This document shows, piece by piece, positions 63,411 through 64,000 of a stretch of DNA of 64,000 bases. The stretch's first letter is position 1. The number at the start of each line of letters is the position of its first letter. The DNA comes from Clostridium estertheticum subsp. estertheticum (lineage in GTDB: Bacteria > Bacillota > Clostridia > Clostridiales > Clostridiaceae): positions 3,153,001 to 3,217,000 of the forward strand of contig NZ_CP015756.1 in assembly GCF_001877035.1 (NCBI RefSeq), read 5' to 3'. Made by a program: the position numbers and the translations under genes. Under the pieces are notes generated by a model. It saw only the letters and a program-made list of their open reading frames with translations, made no database searches and was not told where the DNA came from.

Positions 63411-64000
63411 TCAATTTATGTGGTTAAATTTTTGAGCAACAATTACAAATCTATGTTGCTTGCTTTCAACAAAGCCCTTTTGCTCAACTATTGATTGCAA
63501 TTGACATAATTGATTAAAACAACTATCAACAGAGAACTTAGGGAATTCCCATTCGATAATTCTCGCATAATAAACCAATGCTCCCACATCCAAAAATCTC
63601 TGTTTTGGAAAAGACTCATCTGCTTTTAAAATAGTAAAACCTTTACTTTTTATTAAATCCAGATTATTTTTTAAATTGTGTTCATTGGCGTTAGTTTCAT
63701 TAAAATCACTTATTAAAAACCTTCTTAGTTCCTTATTGTTTAATTCACCAACTTGCTGAGTAATAAACAAGCCATTCGGTTTTAACAATCGATAAACTTC
63801 GTTCATATCAAAAGACGCTTGTCTGTTTATTATGACGTCAAACATGTCATTTTCAAATGGCAAATAATTATCATTAAAAACTTGTCTAACATCAATTCCA
63901 AGTGGTGTTAGTTTCTTTTTACACAATTCAAAGTTAGGTTGATACGCCTCTGTAGCAAATGTATTGTTGTAAGGGTGCTTTAGCGTCAATAAATGTTCCC
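63411..64000 (-). CDS. SAM-dependent methyltransferase (5' end beyond window)
   Basis: The frame is open from 63411 to the right edge with no stop. The edge codons read EHLLTLKHPYNNTFATEAYQ, like the end of motif I (GGGEHLLTL) of a class I methyltransferase, so the start lies outside. PFENDMFDVIINRQASFDMNEV and LLKPNGLFITQQVG are the post-motif strands. It belongs to a group of small-molecule methyltransferases of Firmicutes. The TTG at 63989 is not its true start. Confidence 0.8.
   Translation of the reverse strand, partial: EHLLTLKHPYNNTFATEAYQPNFELCKKKLTPLGIDVRQVFNDNYLPFENDMFDVIINRQASFDMNEVYRLLKPNGLFITQQVGELNNKELRRFLISDFNETNANEHNLKNNLDLIKSKGFTILKADESFPKQRFLDVGALVYYARIIEWEFPKFSVDSCFNQLCQLQSIVEQKGFVESKQHRFVIVAQKFNHIN

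Noticed and set aside
1-64000. CRISPR arrays, tRNA or rRNA genes, insertion sequences
   Set aside because: No regularly spaced repeats, cloverleaf sequences, rRNA segments or transposase-like frames were seen on either strand.

Overview
The window looks like a chromosomal segment of an anaerobic, endospore-forming Clostridium (sensu stricto). It is strongly AT-rich, genes carry strong GGAGG-type ribosome binding sites with frequent TTG/GTG starts, and it encodes pyruvate:ferredoxin oxidoreductase, flavodoxin and four alpha/beta-type small acid-soluble spore proteins. The species cannot be assigned from the sequence alone. No rRNA, tRNA, CRISPR array, transposase, integrase or phage structural module was seen.

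Region 1 (1-20.8 kb) is mostly conserved chromosome: a partial FapA-family gene, a class IV aminotransferase, a HAD-IB phosphatase, a Cys/His-rich DUF1292 protein, PFOR, flavodoxin, MurG, a SASP cluster (the only plus-strand block here apart from a GtrA gene), a RecJ-family nuclease, an M16 peptidase, a second type II topoisomerase pair (parE-parC-like) with a hairpin-repeat spacer, a small membrane protein and an ABC exporter.

Region 2 (about 20.9-64 kb) is accessory in character. It holds mostly short, individually promoted, mostly minus-strand genes for small-molecule modification: eleven GNAT acetyltransferases plus a GNAT remnant, five SAM methyltransferases, alpha/beta hydrolases, two MccF-like S66 peptidases, two NUDIX enzymes, two ASCH proteins, two carboxymuconolactone decarboxylase-like proteins, and DinB, VOC, cupin, HD, HAD, GyrI-like and nucleotidyltransferase proteins. 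Families recur as diverged paralogues. At least six decayed fragments (ClbS/DinB-like, DJ-1/PfpI, BAAT-type hydrolase, GNAT, HD, alpha/beta hydrolase) and a truncated ABC permease lie between intact genes. This points to a region that gains, duplicates and loses single genes.

Local units that appear to work together are: an SdpR-SdpI autorepressor/immunity pair without the toxin genes; a MarR-ABC exporter operon with two palindromic operators flanking its promoter; a soluble chemoreceptor-MBL hydrolase-YciI operon; an aminoglycoside-type nucleotidyltransferase next to a small pyrophosphatase-like gene; and two acetyltransferase genes preceded by short leader ORFs with possible RNA structure. 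The window ends with a D-Ala-D-Ala ligase and a methyltransferase that runs off the right edge.
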